From assembly GCA_036557885.1 (NCBI GenBank), contig DATBGS010000085.1:1-35860 (forward strand): a stretch of DNA of 35,860 nucleotides, given 5' to 3'. The translations under genes were made by a program, and so were the position numbers. This document shows, piece after piece, positions 14,835 through 22,613 of the stretch (position 1 is its first letter; every line of letters starts with the position of its first letter). This DNA is from DATBGS01 sp036557885 (GTDB lineage: Bacteria > Chloroflexota > Ktedonobacteria > Ktedonobacterales > DATBGS01). A model generated the notes under the pieces. The model saw nothing but the letters and a program-made list of their open reading frames with translations. It was not told the DNA's origin and did not search any database.

Positions 14835-15104
14835 ATGGCATTGCCTACGGAAGACAAGGCCGAAATTATCGGCCAATATCAGACACACCAGACCGACACC
14901 GGCTCCCCAGAGGTGCAGGTAGCGATCTTGACCCGCCGCATTCGTGATCTGACCGAACATCTCAAAGTGCATAAGCATGATGTTCATTCGCGGCGCGGCA
15001 TGTCTATGATGATCGGCCAGCGCCGACGCCTGCTGACCTATCTGAAACGGAAAGACCCGGAGCGTTACCGGACGCTCATCACGAATCTGGGGCTGCGCCG
15101 CTGA
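14835..15104 (+). CDS. rpsO: 30S ribosomal protein S15
   Basis: S15 binds the central domain of 16S rRNA early in 30S assembly and forms a bridge to the 50S subunit. The 89-residue protein has the family's exact usual length and motifs: MALPTEDKAEIIGQYQ, HQTDTGSPEVQVAILTRRI, HLKVHKHDVHSRRGM and the end LLTYLKRKDPERYRTLITNLGLRR. The ATG at 14835 matches where S15 begins in other bacteria; a GTG at 14820 would add five residues. In many bacteria S15 represses its own translation through the leader, and rpsO is followed by pnp, as here, 559 nt downstream. Confidence 0.97.
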   Translation: MALPTEDKAEIIGQYQTHQTDTGSPEVQVAILTRRIRDLTEHLKVHKHDVHSRRGMSMMIGQRRRLLTYLKRKDPERYRTLITNLGLRR

Positions 15105-15663
15105 GTTCGATCAGAAACAGGCGAACCATACACCTTTCCTCTTGATAAGAGGGTTTGCAGAGCAACGCGCGGGCCAGCCCCAGGATGGACGCGCAACGCG
15201 GCGAATAGGATGCCAGCAGCGCCCCTTTGGAGGGGCAGGCTTGCCCCCTGACAGGGGGCAGCGCACAAAGAACAGCGGAGCGGAGCAGCAATCTCCGCCC
15301 AGGCGCCTGCGGGCGCGGGACTGACCAGTGGGAACCATCCCAGGCGCCAGAGGGCAGAAAGCCAGGCGCCAGCGACACGCGATTTTCGACGGCATGCCAG
15401 GGAACAAAGGCGGCATGCGTCCTCGTTAGAAAAACCCTCAGCAGTGATGGCAGGTAGAACATGGCGCCGAGAGGCGCGGCACACATCTCAAGACGATTCC
15501 TCCCGATGGACCTCCTCTCTCCATCCTTCTGAGCACATTTTTTGCAGCATTGAGTGCAAGAGACAACACGCCATCACAGGTGATAAACAACATCCACAGG
15601 AGCGGCGCATCTTCCTCATCAGCGCGCTCCAGGAGCACAGAGGCCCAGGGCCTCGGAGGTACT
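15105..15663 (+). other. rpsO-pnp intercistronic region with palindromes
   Basis: No gene is supported in these 559 nt. Small hairpins are CCTCTT-GAT-AAGAGG (15138-15152, just after rpsO, with only GTTTGC behind it), GCCCCTTTGGAGGGGC (15221-15236) and TGCCCCCTGACAGGGGGCA (15242-15260). In other bacteria the pnp leader carries an RNase III-cleaved hairpin through which PNPase represses itself; a comparable element may be here but no long duplex was found. The frame of pnp is open back to 15550, but that part has no PNPase similarity. Confidence 0.6.
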
Positions 15664-18117
15664 ATGATCCACCGTTTTGAGACCGTCATCGGCGGTCGAG
15701 TGATGAGTATAGAGACGGGCCGTGTGGCGAATCTCGCCGGCGGCGCTGTTCTGGTGCGCTATGGCGACACCGTGATTCTGGCGACGGCCACCGCCAGCGA
15801 CGCCCCACGCGAGGGCATTGATTTCTTCCCACTGACCGTTGATGTAGAGGAGCGGCTCTACGCCGCAGGCAAGATTCCCGGCGGCTTTATCAAACGTGAG
15901 GGCCGCCCCTCTGAGCACAGCATCCTCTCCTCTCGCCTTGCTGACCGCCCGCTGCGTCCCCTCTTTCCCAAAGGTTTTCACAACGATGTTCAGATCGTGA
16001 TTACTGTGCTTTCCGCGGACCAGGAAAACGACGCGGATATGCTGGGCATTGTGGGAGCCTCTGCCGCGCTGAGCATCTCGGATATTCCCTTTGCCGGGCC
16101 GGTGGCCGCTGTGCGTGTGGGCTATATCAACGACGAACTGGTCGTCAACCCGCTGGAGTCGCAGCTCTCCGAAAGCAAGCTGGAACTGGCGATTGCTGGC
16201 ACCAGCGACGCGATTATGATGGTGGAGGCAGGCGCCAAGGAACTGCCCGAAGCGCTCATGCTCAAAGCGCTGCGCTTTGGGCACGAGGCGATGCAAGACA
16301 TCATCAAGATGCAGGAAAAGCTGGTGCAGGCGGCGGGCAAGCCCAAACTTGCGTTCGAGGCGCCCAAGGCTGACCCGGAACTTCAGGCAAAGGTGGCGGA
16401 GTTTGTGCAGCCACGTTTTGAGGCCGCTGTGATGACGGCGGATAAACAGGCGCGCTCTGAAGCGTTAAAGGGCGTTGAGGCGGAATTGCTGGAAGCGCTG
16501 GGCGCGGAGTATCCTGAGCGCGGGAAAGAAATTGCCACCATCTACGAAAAAGAACTCAAGCAGTATGTGCGCAACAACATTCTGGAAAAGGACATGCGCC
16601 CGGATGGTCGCGGCCTGACGGAGATTCGGCCCATCACCTGCGAAGTGGGGCTGCTGCCGCGCCCGCATGGGTCCGGGTTGTTTACGCGCGGCCAGACGCA
16701 AATTTTGAGCGTGCTGACGCTGGGTTCCCCACGCGAGGAGCAGATGCTGGATGGCCTGGGTGGTGAGGAGAGCAAGCGCTTTATGCACCACTACAATTTC
16801 CCGCCCTATTCCACCGGAGAAACCAAGCCACTGCGCGGCCCAGGCCGCCGCGAGATTGGGCATGGCGCCCTGGCCGAGCGCGCCGTCGCGCCGGTCATCC
16901 CTAACCAGGACGAGTTCCCCTACACCATTCGCATCGTCTCAGAGGCGCTTTCTTCCAACGGGTCAACCTCGATGGGGTCGGTCTGCGGCAGCACGCTGGC
17001 GCTGATGGATGCCGGGGTGCCCATCAAGGCGCCAGTGGCAGGCGTGGCAATGGGCCTGATTACCGGCGACGGCGAAAATGCCGAGCGCTTTACCATCCTG
17101 ACCGACATTCAGGGCATGGAAGACGCGCTGGGTGATATGGACTTTAAGGTGGCGGGGACGGCGGACGGCATCACGGCGCTCCAGATGGACATCAAGGTGC
17201 GCGGCATCACCCAGCAGATCATGGAAAAGGCGCTGGAGCAGGCACGCGAGGGCCGCATGTTCATCATGGAAAAGATGCTGGACACCATCCCAGAGCCACG
17301 CCTGGAGCTTTCGCCCCACGCGCCACGCATCCAGACCATCAAGATCAACCCCGAAAAGATTGGCGCCCTGATTGGTCCTGGCGGCAAGATGATCCGCAAG
17401 ATTCAGGAGGATACCGGCGCCAAGATTGATATTGATGACGATGGCACGGTGCATATCACCTGCGTCTCCGAAGAGGATATGCAGCGCGCGCTGGATATGG
17501 TGCGCTCGCTGACGGAAGAAATCGAGATCGGCAAGATTTACAACGGCGTCGTGCGCCGCCTGGTGGACTTTGGCGCCTTTGTCGAAATCCTGCCCGGCAA
17601 AGAGGGCCTGGTACGCACCACGCAGCTTGCCGATTACCACGTCGCCCGCCCGGAGGACGTTGTTTCGGTGGGCGATGAGATCACCGTGATGGTGGTCGAG
17701 GTAGACCAGCAAGGGCGCGTTAACCTGTCGCGGCGCGCGGCGCTCAGCGGCGAGATGCCCGCTCCCGGCGAACTGGAGCCGGAGCGCGCTCCCGCTGGCG
17801 GCGGGCGCGGCTTTGGTTCACGCGGCGGTGGTGGCGGCTTTGGCTCGCGCGGCGGCGGTGGTGGTGGATTTGGGCGCGGCGGCGGTGATCGTGATCGCGG
17901 CGGCTTTGGCGGCGGGTCGGGCGGCGGCGGTCGCGGCGGCTTTGGCGGCGGGTCTGGTGGTGGCTACGGCGGTGGCATGGGCGGCGGCGGTCGCGGCGGG
18001 CAGGGCGGCGGGCAGCGCCGACCCGGTGGCGGCGGGCAGGGCGGCAATCGCGGCGGGCAGGGTGGCGGCAACACACGCCCCGGCTTTGGGCGCCCACCGG
18101 AACGTCGAGGCTGGTAA
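15664..18117 (+). CDS. pnp: Polyribonucleotide nucleotidyltransferase (PNPase) with C-terminal RGG/FGG tail
   Basis: PNPase degrades RNA 3' to 5' by phosphorolysis and can add tails. All domains are present: first RNase PH domain (residues ~5-150), helical linker, second RNase PH domain with the catalytic block EDALGDMDFKVAGT (E. coli Asp486/Asp492 region), KH domain with the GXXG loop in LIGPGGKMIRKI (about 570), and S1 domain (GKIYNGVVRRLVDFGAFVEI, about 622-695). From about residue 710 the protein continues with ~108 residues almost entirely Gly, Arg, Phe, Ser and Gln, rich in RGG, GFG and GGGG, ending ERRGW. Typical PNPases are about 700 residues. The ATG at 15664 follows GGAGGT at a short 3-4 nt spacing. 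Confidence 0.97.
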   Translation: MIHRFETVIGGRVMSIETGRVANLAGGAVLVRYGDTVILATATASDAPREGIDFFPLTVDVEERLYAAGKIPGGFIKREGRPSEHSILSSRLADRPLRPLFPKGFHNDVQIVITVLSADQENDADMLGIVGASAALSISDIPFAGPVAAVRVGYINDELVVNPLESQLSESKLELAIAGTSDAIMMVEAGAKELPEALMLKALRFGHEAMQDIIKMQEKLVQAAGKPKLAFEAPKADPELQAKVAEFVQPRFEAAVMTADKQARSEALKGVEAELLEALGAEYPERGKEIATIYEKELKQYVRNNILEKDMRPDGRGLTEIRPITCEVGLLPRPHGSGLFTRGQTQILSVLTLGSPREEQMLDGLGGEESKRFMHHYNFPPYSTGETKPLRGPGRREIGHGALAERAVAPVIPNQDEFPYTIRIVSEALSSNGSTSMGSVCGSTLALMDAGVPIKAPVAGVAMGLITGDGENAERFTILTDIQGMEDALGDMDFKVAGTADGITALQMDIKVRGITQQIMEKALEQAREGRMFIMEKMLDTIPEPRLELSPHAPRIQTIKINPEKIGALIGPGGKMIRKIQEDTGAKIDIDDDGTVHITCVSEEDMQRALDMVRSLTEEIEIGKIYNGVVRRLVDFGAFVEILPGKEGLVRTTQLADYHVARPEDVVSVGDEITVMVVEVDQQGRVNLSRRAALSGEMPAPGELEPERAPAGGGRGFGSRGGGGGFGSRGGGGGGFGRGGGDRDRGGFGGGSGGGGRGGFGGGSGGGYGGGMGGGGRGGQGGGQRRPGGGGQGGNRGGQGGGNTRPGFGRPPERRGW

Positions 18118-18137
18118 CTAGCGCAGTTTCCGTTTTC

Positions 18138-18185
18138 CAGGGCGAGCGTAAGAATCCTTCTAGAAGGGTTGCCGCGCTCGCCCTG
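18138..18185 (+). terminator. Hairpin after pnp without T-tract
   Basis: CAGGGCGAGCG (18138-18148) pairs with CGCTCGCCCTG (18175-18185); the loop contains a smaller palindrome CCTTCTAGAAGG. No T-run follows, so it may be a 3' end stabiliser or a weak terminator. Confidence 0.5.
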
Positions 18186-18243
18186 CTGTGTTAGCATGCG
18201 GGCAATAGCCGAAAAACATCACTGAGTACGTGGAGTAATTGCT

Positions 18244-18867
18244 ATGTCCAAGGAAGAGTTAGAACAGGTGGCCGCAGAAGTCTCCGTCTGCCCCAAGTGT
18301 AACCTGTGCAAAACGCGCACGAAAGCCGTCCCCGGCGAGGGCAGCGCCAGCGCCGCTATTATGTTGATTGGCGAAGGCCCAGGCTATCACGAAGATAAGC
18401 AGGGCCGCCCGTTTGTGGGCGCTGCCGGACAATTTCTGGATGAACTGCTGCAACACGCGGGCGTCAAACGCGCAGAAGTCTTTATCACCAACGTGGTGAA
18501 GTGTCGCCCCCCGAACAACCGCGACCCGCTGCCGGAAGAGATTGCCGCCTGCTCCGGCTACCTTGATCGCCAGATCGCGGCCATCAACCCGCAGGTGATC
18601 GTGACGCTGGGCCGCTTCTCTATGCAAAAGTTCTTTCCTGGCGCAAACATTAGCAGCATTCATGGCAAGGCGCGCAAGGTCAACGGGCGCGTGGTCGTCC
18701 CCATGTATCACCCTGCCGCTGGGCTACACGACATCCAAAAGCGCCCTATCATTGTTGAAGACTTCAAGAAGGTCGCGGTGGCCCTGGCCGAAGCGCAGCG
18801 CATGGCTGAGCCAGAAAAACCCAAGCCCGACGACGACCAGCCCCAGCAGCTTTCACTCTTCGGATGA
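18244..18867 (+). CDS. Family 4 uracil-DNA glycosylase with C-terminal clamp-binding motif
   Basis: Removes uracil from DNA, starting base-excision repair. The 207-residue protein has the four cysteines of the 4Fe-4S cluster at 16, 19, 87 and 103, the family 4 active-site block GEGPGYHEDKQGRPFVG (43-59) and the later HPA motif in MYHPAAG. After a charged Pro/Asp linker it ends QQLSLFG: the pentapeptide QLSLF is a textbook bacterial sliding-clamp (DnaN) binding sequence. GGAG lies 9 nt before the ATG. Its stop codon overlaps the start of the WYL regulator (ATGA), so the two are translated together. Confidence 0.93.
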   Translation: MSKEELEQVAAEVSVCPKCNLCKTRTKAVPGEGSASAAIMLIGEGPGYHEDKQGRPFVGAAGQFLDELLQHAGVKRAEVFITNVVKCRPPNNRDPLPEEIAACSGYLDRQIAAINPQVIVTLGRFSMQKFFPGANISSIHGKARKVNGRVVVPMYHPAAGLHDIQKRPIIVEDFKKVAVALAEAQRMAEPEKPKPDDDQPQQLSLFG

Positions 18868-19826
18868 ATCGCACAGATCGGCTGCTGGCAATTGTGCTGG
18901 AGTTGCAGGGCAAGGGTAGGCAGCGCGCCGAAGACCTGGCCGCGACGTTTGAGACGAGCAAGCGCACTATTTATCGAGACATTCAGGCGCTGGGGCAGGC
19001 GGGCGTGCCGCTGATGTCCACGCCGGGGCGCGGCTACTCCCTGATGGCAGGCTATTTTTTACCCCCGCTCAGTTTCAGCACCGATGAGGCCACGATGCTG
19101 CTGCTGGGCAGCGGCGTGATCCGTGAGCACTTTGACGCGCAGTACCGCGCCGCTGCCGAATCTGCCAGCCGCAAGATTCTGGGCGTGCTGCCGGAAAAGC
19201 TGCGCGCCGAGGTGCAGGCGCTTCAGGAAAGCATCCATTTTGTGGAATCGGGGGTCCAGGCCAAAACCCAGGAACAGCTCAAGCTCCAGCACCTGCGCCG
19301 GGCGATTCTTCAGCGCACCCGCGTGCGCTTTCGCTATCATCGGCGGCAGGGCGCGCCCGCTGAACCAGAGCCAGATGAGCGCGAGGCCGACCCTTACGCC
19401 CTGGTCCATGTAGGCGATGCCTGGTATCTCACCGCCTACTGCCATCTGCGCCAGGGCATTCGTCATTTCCGGCTGGACCGCATGGATGATCTGGCGCTGC
19501 TCACTGCCACGTTTACCCGTCCTGTTGATTTCAGCGTGAGCCAGGCATATGCCGAAAATGATCGTTTCACCCTGGTGGTGCGCGCGCTCTTTGCGGCGGA
19601 GGTGGCGCGCTGGGTGCGCGAGGCGCCTTCGTTCTTCACCGTTAGCATGGAAGATACATCAGGTGGGCTGCTCGTGACACTGCAAATGCGCCACGAGCGC
19701 GATGTATTGCAATGGCTGCTCAGTTGGGGGCGCAGCGTGCGCGTGCTGGAGCCAGCGTCATTACAACGGCTGATCGCTGAAGAGGCCAGGGCCATCGCTC
19801 AGGCGTATCAGTCGCCCGAAGACTGA
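18864..19826 (+). CDS. WYL-domain transcriptional regulator (YafY/DeoR-like HTH)
   Basis: A 320-residue regulator: an N-terminal helix-turn-helix of HTH_11/DeoR type (residues ~1-60: RLLAIVLELQGKGRQRAEDLAATFETSKRTIYRDIQAL), the typical GRGYSLM segment, and a central WYL domain (YALVHVGDAWYLTAYCHLRQGIRHFRLDRMDDL), followed by the WCX-like C-terminal domain. WYL domains are thought to bind nucleic-acid or nucleotide ligands, and several WYL regulators respond to DNA damage. Overlap with the uracil-DNA glycosylase gene fits a repair role but does not prove it. The dispersed repeat begins on the base after its stop codon. Confidence 0.93.
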   Translation: MNRTDRLLAIVLELQGKGRQRAEDLAATFETSKRTIYRDIQALGQAGVPLMSTPGRGYSLMAGYFLPPLSFSTDEATMLLLGSGVIREHFDAQYRAAAESASRKILGVLPEKLRAEVQALQESIHFVESGVQAKTQEQLKLQHLRRAILQRTRVRFRYHRRQGAPAEPEPDEREADPYALVHVGDAWYLTAYCHLRQGIRHFRLDRMDDLALLTATFTRPVDFSVSQAYAENDRFTLVVRALFAAEVARWVREAPSFFTVSMEDTSGGLLVTLQMRHERDVLQWLLSWGRSVRVLEPASLQRLIAEEARAIAQAYQSPED

Positions 19827-20047
19827 CCGGCAGGGATGCCGGTGGTACACGTGTGCTCTAGTTTCGTATGCCGCTTCTCTTTACGGGCAATCAGCAAGTA
19901 TGCTGCAATTAGTCTGCTCACCAGGCGTACCAGGAAGCGCTGACCAGGCGTAGGCACAGCTTTTGACAGCAGGCGCCGCTCAACGCCGCGCTGTTGTTCA
20001 TGGACACGCTCAAGCAGCAGGTGCTCATCAATAAAGATATTGCGCAT
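19808..20047 (-). CDS. Possible small protein (weak)
   Basis: A minus-strand frame of about 79 codons with a plausible start cluster (GGAG followed by ATG repeats near 20047). Its first ~60 residues read like a short helical protein with a hydrophobic patch (FIDEHLLLERVHEQQRGVERR, then VRLVSRLIAAYLLIARKEKR). The C-terminus runs through the dispersed repeat and overlaps the end of the WYL gene by 19 nt, so the true gene may be shorter or absent. No family was recognised. Moderate codon regularity is the only support; it could be a chance frame. Confidence 0.3.
   Translation of the reverse strand: MRNIFIDEHLLLERVHEQQRGVERRLLSKAVPTPGQRFLVRLVSRLIAAYLLIARKEKRHTKLEHTCTTGIPAGQSSGD
19827..19842 (+). 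repeat. Dispersed palindromic repeat, copy 3
   Basis: CCGGCAGGGATGCCGG followed by TGGTAC; one change from the core. It begins immediately after the TGA of the WYL regulator gene. Confidence 0.8.
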
Positions 20048-20186
20048 CATCATCTCCATTTCGGGGGCAGGCCGCGTCAGAAGTTAACGTTATAAGAACA
20101 TTCTTTCTTCGTTCTCCTATCGCGGAAATATGGCCTGCCCTTGCATCATTTTTTGGGCCAGGGCGGAAACAGCGGGCTGAAAAAGA

Positions 20187-20296
20187 ACGAAGAAAGAAGA
20201 AAGTAGTGATGGCAGCATTTTCACTTTCTCCAAAAAGAAGGAGTACGAAGAAAGAAGAAAGTAGTGTTGACCGCAGTTCCACTTTCTCCAAAAATT
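20187..20296 (+). repeat. Tandem 58-bp repeat (two units) upstream of the sigma factor gene
   Basis: Two units begin at 20187 and 20245. Each has a 22-nt purine-rich block starting ACGAAGAAAGAAG and ending AGTAGTG, a divergent 13-nt middle, and the block CACTTTCTCCAAAAA (20222-20236, 20280-20294). Within each unit GAAAGT pairs with ACTTTC. A related purine/pyrimidine stretch (TTCTTTCTTCGTTCTCC) lies near 20102 in the opposite orientation. The repeats end ~65 nt before the sigma factor start and are candidates for tandem regulator sites. Confidence 0.75.
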
Positions 20297-20359
20297 GCGC
20301 AAGGTGAGCGGCGGTTTTTGTGATAGGGTAGGAAGAAGGGAGAGATCATCAACACGACT

Positions 20360-21658
20360 ATGCCAGAGACACAGATACCACTAGAGGCGCCCTGGCGCCT
20401 GCTTTTAGACCCCGAAGAGAAAGAACAACGACGGCTTGTGGCGATGCTTCTCATCGAGCGCGAAGGCTGGCTGGCCGAGGCTCGCCCGCGCCTGGTGCGC
20501 CTGGCGCGGCTGCGCGGCGTTGCGCCGGATGCCGTTGAGGATGTGGTACAGGAGACGCTGCTGGAAGCCTGGACGCATTTGGACCGGTTGTACGCGCCAG
20601 AAGGCTTTCATCGCTGGATTGATGAGATTTGCCGCAATGTCTGTCGGCGTTATGCCCGCGCGCAGCAAAGCGAGACGGCGCGGGCTGCTGCGCTGTTCGG
20701 GTCAGCCGAGCCGGAATATGAGGAAACTGCGAGCAGCGAGGCGCCCGCGCTGCTCGCCAACCTGGGCACGCCCGCGCCTGACATGCTCGAAGCGTTGAAT
20801 CAGCAAGACCTGACGGCGCTGCTGCACCGGGCTGTGAGCGCGCTGCCGGGCAGCATGCGCGAGGCGGTGGAGTTATCGTACCTTCAGGAGTGGCCGCAGC
20901 GTAAGGTTGCTACACATCTGGGCCTTTCCATGAGCGCGCTGGAGGCGCGGCTGCATCGAGCGCGCGGCCAGATGCGCCAGTTGCTCAATGGCCCACTGCG
21001 CGCCGAGGCTGAGGCGTTTGGGATGGCGCTGGACGAAGACCCCGCCTTTAGCCCACGCGAGACGCGCCTGTGGTGCAATCTTTGCGGGCAGCGGCGGCTG
21101 CGGGGCAGCTTCGTGCAACAGCCTGATGGGAGTGTCAACCTGCATCTGGATTGCCCGGATTGCATGGCGCGCTACGGCATCGGCCAGGTGCATAGCAAGG
21201 GCATCGTCCAACTCGACGGCATCCGCTCGTTTCGTCCGGCCTGGAAGCGCACCATGCAGACGGTCACGCATCTGGCACGCAAGGGGCTGACGCAGGGCTG
21301 GCATCCCTGCCCAACGTGTGGAACACCAGCCTCGGTGCGGGTCGTCAACAGGCACGCAGAGGGCGTGCTTAAAGGGCCATATCAGTTCTGGGTAGATTGG
21401 CATTGTCCCCAGTGTACCGGCGACACTTGCCCGGCGCCTGGGACGGTTTCCGCCGATGATGTCGTCTACTGGTCGCATCCGACGCTCCGCCAGTTTATCT
21501 TGCAGCACGCGCGCTGGGTGAGCGAGCCAGACCGGGCCGTCGAATTCGGCGGGCATCCAGCTATCCAGTTTCATCTGGTGGATGTCAGCAGCAGGACCGG
21601 GCTGACCATCCTGGCACACCAGCAGACGTTGGATGTGCTGGCGATCTTTGAGAAGTAG
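20360..21658 (+). CDS. ECF-type sigma-70 factor with a long C-terminal double zinc-ribbon extension
   Basis: A 432-residue sigma factor. Sigma region 2 lies at about 40-104 (VEDVVQETLLEAW, FHRWIDEICRNVCRRYAR) and region 4 at about 150-205 (LPGSMREAVELSYLQEWPQRKVATHLGLSMSALEARLHRARGQM); there is no region 3. Ordinary ECF factors stop near 200 residues. Here ~225 more follow with four CXXC pairs: C239/C242, C265/C268, C317/C320 and C349/C352, enough for two zinc sites, then a final globular part resembling an SnoaL-like/NTF2-like end (about 365-432). No anti-sigma gene is adjacent, so the extension may itself sense the signal. The ribosome binding site is poor. The tandem 58-bp repeat precedes the gene. 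Confidence 0.85.
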   Translation: MPETQIPLEAPWRLLLDPEEKEQRRLVAMLLIEREGWLAEARPRLVRLARLRGVAPDAVEDVVQETLLEAWTHLDRLYAPEGFHRWIDEICRNVCRRYARAQQSETARAAALFGSAEPEYEETASSEAPALLANLGTPAPDMLEALNQQDLTALLHRAVSALPGSMREAVELSYLQEWPQRKVATHLGLSMSALEARLHRARGQMRQLLNGPLRAEAEAFGMALDEDPAFSPRETRLWCNLCGQRRLRGSFVQQPDGSVNLHLDCPDCMARYGIGQVHSKGIVQLDGIRSFRPAWKRTMQTVTHLARKGLTQGWHPCPTCGTPASVRVVNRHAEGVLKGPYQFWVDWHCPQCTGDTCPAPGTVSADDVVYWSHPTLRQFILQHARWVSEPDRAVEFGGHPAIQFHLVDVSSRTGLTILAHQQTLDVLAIFEK

Positions 21659-21709
21659 CTGGCCCAATTTTTTCTCTGGGCAAAAACTCGTTTTGCTGTT
21701 GCCATACTG

Positions 21710-21739
21710 TTGTCACTCCACTCTGGCATACTCTTTATA
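21710..21739 (+). promoter_or_regulatory. Probable promoter of the VOC protein gene
   Basis: TTGTCA (21710-21715), 18-nt spacer, TTTATA (21734-21739). The predicted start is about 50 nt before the ATG at 21796. Confidence 0.45.
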
Positions 21740-21795
21740 GGTCAAGAAAAGATTCGAGGGTTTAGAGAAATCAGCACAAAAAAGGAGTGACATCA

Positions 21796-22146
21796 ATGAA
21801 CCTCACGCTGAACTTCATTTTGCTGCACGTGCGTGATATTGCGGCTGAGCGCGATTTTTATAAAGACGCGCTGGGGCTGGAAGTGGAAGGCCAGAGTCCA
21901 GATTTTGTCGGCTTCCAGTCCAATGGCGCCGCGACTTTGGCGCTCAGCACGGATGGGCCAGCAGCGCCACAGCACAACGTGGAACTGTGGTGGCAGGTGG
22001 ACCAGGCCGACGCGCTGCACGCGGCGCTGGAGCAGCGCGGCGTCACGATTGTGAGCGCGCCCAAGGATGAGACGTTTGGACGGGCGTTTTCGGCCAAAGA
22101 CCCGGAAGGCAATCAGATCAATTTCTACCAGCCCCGCCAGGCGTAA
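21796..22146 (+). CDS. VOC superfamily (glyoxalase/bleomycin-resistance-like) protein
   Basis: A 116-residue single vicinal-oxygen-chelate domain with the two beta-alpha-beta-beta-beta modules: LNFILLHVRDIAAERDFYKDALGLEVEG and, after the linker, VELWWQVDQADALHAALEQRGVTIVSAPKDETFGRAFSAKDPEGNQINFYQP. The closing DPEGNQINFYQ pattern is typical. Metal ligands are only partly recognisable (His in LLHVRD; Glu/Asn near the end), so an enzymatic, drug-binding or purely binding role is possible. The start ATG 21796 has AAAGGAG 9 nt upstream; a GTG three codons earlier is unlikely. It is followed by a strong terminator and is probably monocistronic. Confidence 0.85.
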   Translation: MNLTLNFILLHVRDIAAERDFYKDALGLEVEGQSPDFVGFQSNGAATLALSTDGPAAPQHNVELWWQVDQADALHAALEQRGVTIVSAPKDETFGRAFSAKDPEGNQINFYQPRQA

Positions 22147-22189
22147 GGGGCAATCATTCGGTTGACGACAGCAACCAGCTTTCACACCA

Positions 22190-22228
22190 GGACGGGCGCG
22201 CTGAGAGCGCGCCCGTCCTTTGATTTTG
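22190..22228 (+). terminator. Rho-independent terminator after the VOC gene
   Basis: GGACGGGCGCGCT (22190-22202) pairs perfectly with AGCGCGCCCGTCC (22206-22218), 13 bp with a GAG loop, followed by TTTGATTTTG. Confidence 0.9.
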
Positions 22229-22290
22229 ACAAGATGCCAGGCTTTTTGGGCGCGTTTGCGCTAGAGCGAGGGTGGCCCCGCCGCCCCTGA

Positions 22291-22306
22291 CCGGCAGGGA
22301 CGCCGG
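22291..22306 (+). repeat. Dispersed palindromic repeat, copy 4
   Basis: Exact core CCGGCAGGGACGCCGG followed by TGGTAC, 13 nt upstream of a promoter. Confidence 0.85.
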
Positions 22307-22319
22307 TGGTACGAAATGC

Positions 22320-22348
22320 TTGACTTTCGTTGCCCTCTCGGTTATACT
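22320..22348 (+). promoter_or_regulatory. Promoter of the unknown gene at 22614
   Basis: TTGACT (22320-22325), 17-nt spacer, TATACT (22343-22348); a near-consensus promoter with a ~260-nt leader. Confidence 0.75.
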
Positions 22349-22613
22349 AGCGGTAGCTTCGTTATCCGTTCGTTTTTGCGTTTTTCTTCCAACTGAATAG
22401 CGAACGGCTGACGCGGTGTGAAATATATTCACGCCCGCGCCACAGTTACCCCCGCCTGGCAAATATCCAGCGCGGAAAGTGGGTGCTATTGTAGCGGCTG
22501 ATGCCGCTTTGCACCCACCTTGCTTGCCCATCACTGAGCAGGCAAAATTGAGACAAGGCTGTGGCAATGCGGGCAGGACCACGCGCAACTTGCGCGAGAA
22601 AGGTGCTGACCCA

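Larger units (their letters stand above)
22147..22613 (+). other. Intergenic region: terminator, repeat copy, promoter and folded leader
   Basis: From left to right: terminator 22190-22227, dispersed repeat 22291-22306, promoter 22320-22348, then a ~260-nt leader of the next gene. In the leader CCGTTCG/CGAACGG (7 bp), GTGAA/TTCAC, GTGGGTGC/GCACCCAC enclosing GCGGC/GCCGC, and GCGCAA-C-TTGCGC can pair. No known riboswitch consensus was recognised and no short gene is supported. Confidence 0.6.

Noticed and set aside
16963..17712. 249-codon minus-strand frame opposite pnp
   Set aside because: Antisense to highly conserved PNPase domains; no independent support.
20028..20454. Phe-rich minus-strand frames near 20030-20450
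   Set aside because: They translate the purine-rich tandem repeats of the other strand and have no ribosome binding site.
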